DNA of 64,000 nt from Bacillota bacterium (GTDB lineage Bacteria > Bacillota > Sulfobacillia > Sulfobacillales > Sulfobacillaceae): contig JAPNUO010000004.1 of NCBI GenBank assembly GCA_026627065.1, positions 251,495-315,494 of the forward strand. Reading direction: 5' to 3'. Position 1 is the first letter of the stretch. Every line of letters begins with the position of its first letter. Shown one piece after another: positions 63,251-64,000 of the stretch. The notes under the pieces were generated by a model that was given only the letters and a program-made list of their open reading frames with translations, was not told the origin of the DNA and did not search any database. The position numbers and the translations under genes were made by a program.

Positions 63251-64000
63251 CGTGATCCTCCACCCCCGAACCGACACTTTCCCCTAAAATTCGCGCCGTT
63301 TTTGGCGAATTCCTGCCATAGCGCGGAAAAACTTTTGCGCGAGAGCCCCGGCGCAGGTAATGGATGACCGTGCGGTGGCGACGCTCCTCGGCGTATTCTT
63401 CGAGCTCGCACCCTAAACGGGCAGGATCCGGCACTTCCTGCCCATCGACGACATAGCGGTGGCGCCAAGGCCTGTCCGCACATTCCCCAGTGCGGACGGT
63501 GGCGGCGGGACGCTCCCAGGTGGCCGGATCCAAGGTGGGATGTGCGCTCGACGAAAGCTGCCAAGGCAAAGGAGCGCGGGCTGCCAGCCAAAGACGTAAT
63601 CGCTTCAGGCGGCGAGGGCCGCCGTCAGCCACGACCCACAAATAATACTGATCCTGGGTGCCCTGGTAGCGGGCGAGCTTTTGGCGCCATTGGCGCTCCG
63701 TCTCTTTGCCTGTGTCCACCTCCAGCAGAACGGGGCGAGCGGCGTTGTCCAGCGTCAGGATGGCGTCGGGACAGGCTCCGCCCGGCAATGGCGGCATGAC
63801 CTGCCCCCAATGGATGCCTAAGGGCGCCGTCGTCAAGTACACTTCGGTAACCAGCGCGCGATGACGCAGGCGGTGGCCGCCCCGAAATCGCTCGACATGC
63901 CAGAGACCGCGGTTGTGCCACAGCATTTCCGGGGTCATGGCGAGGTCCTGGGGGCGTAGATGGTAATAGCGCCAGAGCTGCTCTTCGCTGAGATAGCCGG
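63234..64000 (-). CDS. Replication-relaxation-like protein, N-terminus cut by window edge
   Basis: The reading frame is open to the right edge (at least 254 residues; the ATG at 63938 is probably internal). The first part, GYLSEEQLWRYYHL, is like a winged helix, and PDAILTLDN...LLEVDTGKETERQWRQKLARYQ resembles the nuclease-like core of replication-relaxation (Replic_Relax) proteins. Usually these are on plasmids or mobile elements. It overlaps minC by 17 nt, so translation may be coupled. Confidence 0.5.
   Translation of the reverse strand, partial: GYLSEEQLWRYYHLRPQDLAMTPEMLWHNRGLWHVERFRGGHRLRHRALVTEVYLTTAPLGIHWGQVMPPLPGGACPDAILTLDNAARPVLLEVDTGKETERQWRQKLARYQGTQDQYYLWVVADGGPRRLKRLRLWLAARAPLPWQLSSSAHPTLDPATWERPAATVRTGECADRPWRHRYVVDGQEVPDPARLGCELEEYAEERRHRTVIHYLRRGSRAKVFPRYGRNSPKTARILGESVGSGVEDHDGHQR

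Overview
The window (64 kb, GC-rich, genes packed with many 4-nt or longer overlaps) comes from an endospore-forming Firmicute. The backbone repeats the Bacillus subtilis yqe/yqf chromosomal order: spoIIP, lepA, hemW, hrcA, grpE, dnaJ, prmA, rsmE, rpsU, yqeY, yqfC, yqfD, phoH, pgpH, ybeY, dgkA, cdd, era, recO, glyQ, glyS, ppsR, dnaG, sigA. High GC, frequent GTG/TTG starts, membrane c-type cytochromes, assimilatory sulfate reduction and a UDP-sulfoquinovose synthase suggest a Sulfobacillus- or Thermaerobacter-like lineage; that placement is inference.

Layout. 1-5.4 kb: the spoIIP 3' end, then four genes absent from the B. subtilis order (phenylacetate-CoA ligase, enoyl-CoA hydratase, fdhD on the minus strand, acetyl-CoA synthetase). 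5.5-14.1 kb: translation and heat-shock genes; hrcA-grpE-dnaJ lies behind a sigma-A promoter and a perfect CIRCE operator, but dnaK is missing. 14.1-16.4 kb: a minus-strand island (cysteine-less tandem rhodanese, an unknown gene, a divergent radical-SAM enzyme). 16.7-33.5 kb: the sporulation, c-di-AMP, ribosome-maturation, repair and glycyl-tRNA synthetase run, ending with PPDK, its regulator and a TPR/ATP-grasp protein. 33.5-35.2 kb: a decayed mobile stretch with a broken IS200-type tnpA and a broken HEPN gene. 35.2-41.7 kb: MFS transporter, dnaG-sigA, and an asparagine synthetase that appears to start at ATC.

41.7-54.3 kb is a patchwork of short units: folE and moaA, an acyl-CoA synthetase, an esterase, sat-cysH (sulfate to sulfite), two convergent D,D-carboxypeptidases, UDP-sulfoquinovose synthase (which consumes sulfite), a cupin, and sufT-mrp (Fe-S cluster handling). 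54.4-57.6 kb holds two unknown membrane-related proteins plus a beta-propeller/cytochrome c fusion with a second cytochrome c. 57.6-62.2 kb is a probable operon of GNAT protein, PIG-V-like mannosyltransferase, dolichol-phosphate-mannose-synthase-like enzyme, GtrA and a split ThrE exporter. The end carries a DUF2103-like protein, minC and a truncated replication-relaxation-like gene. I saw no rRNA, tRNA or CRISPR array. The best leads are the ATC-start asnB, the dnaK-less heat-shock operon, the radical-SAM island, the hairpin pair before the zinc-ribbon gene, the propeller-cytochrome pair and the sulfite/sulfoquinovose and mannosylation genes.
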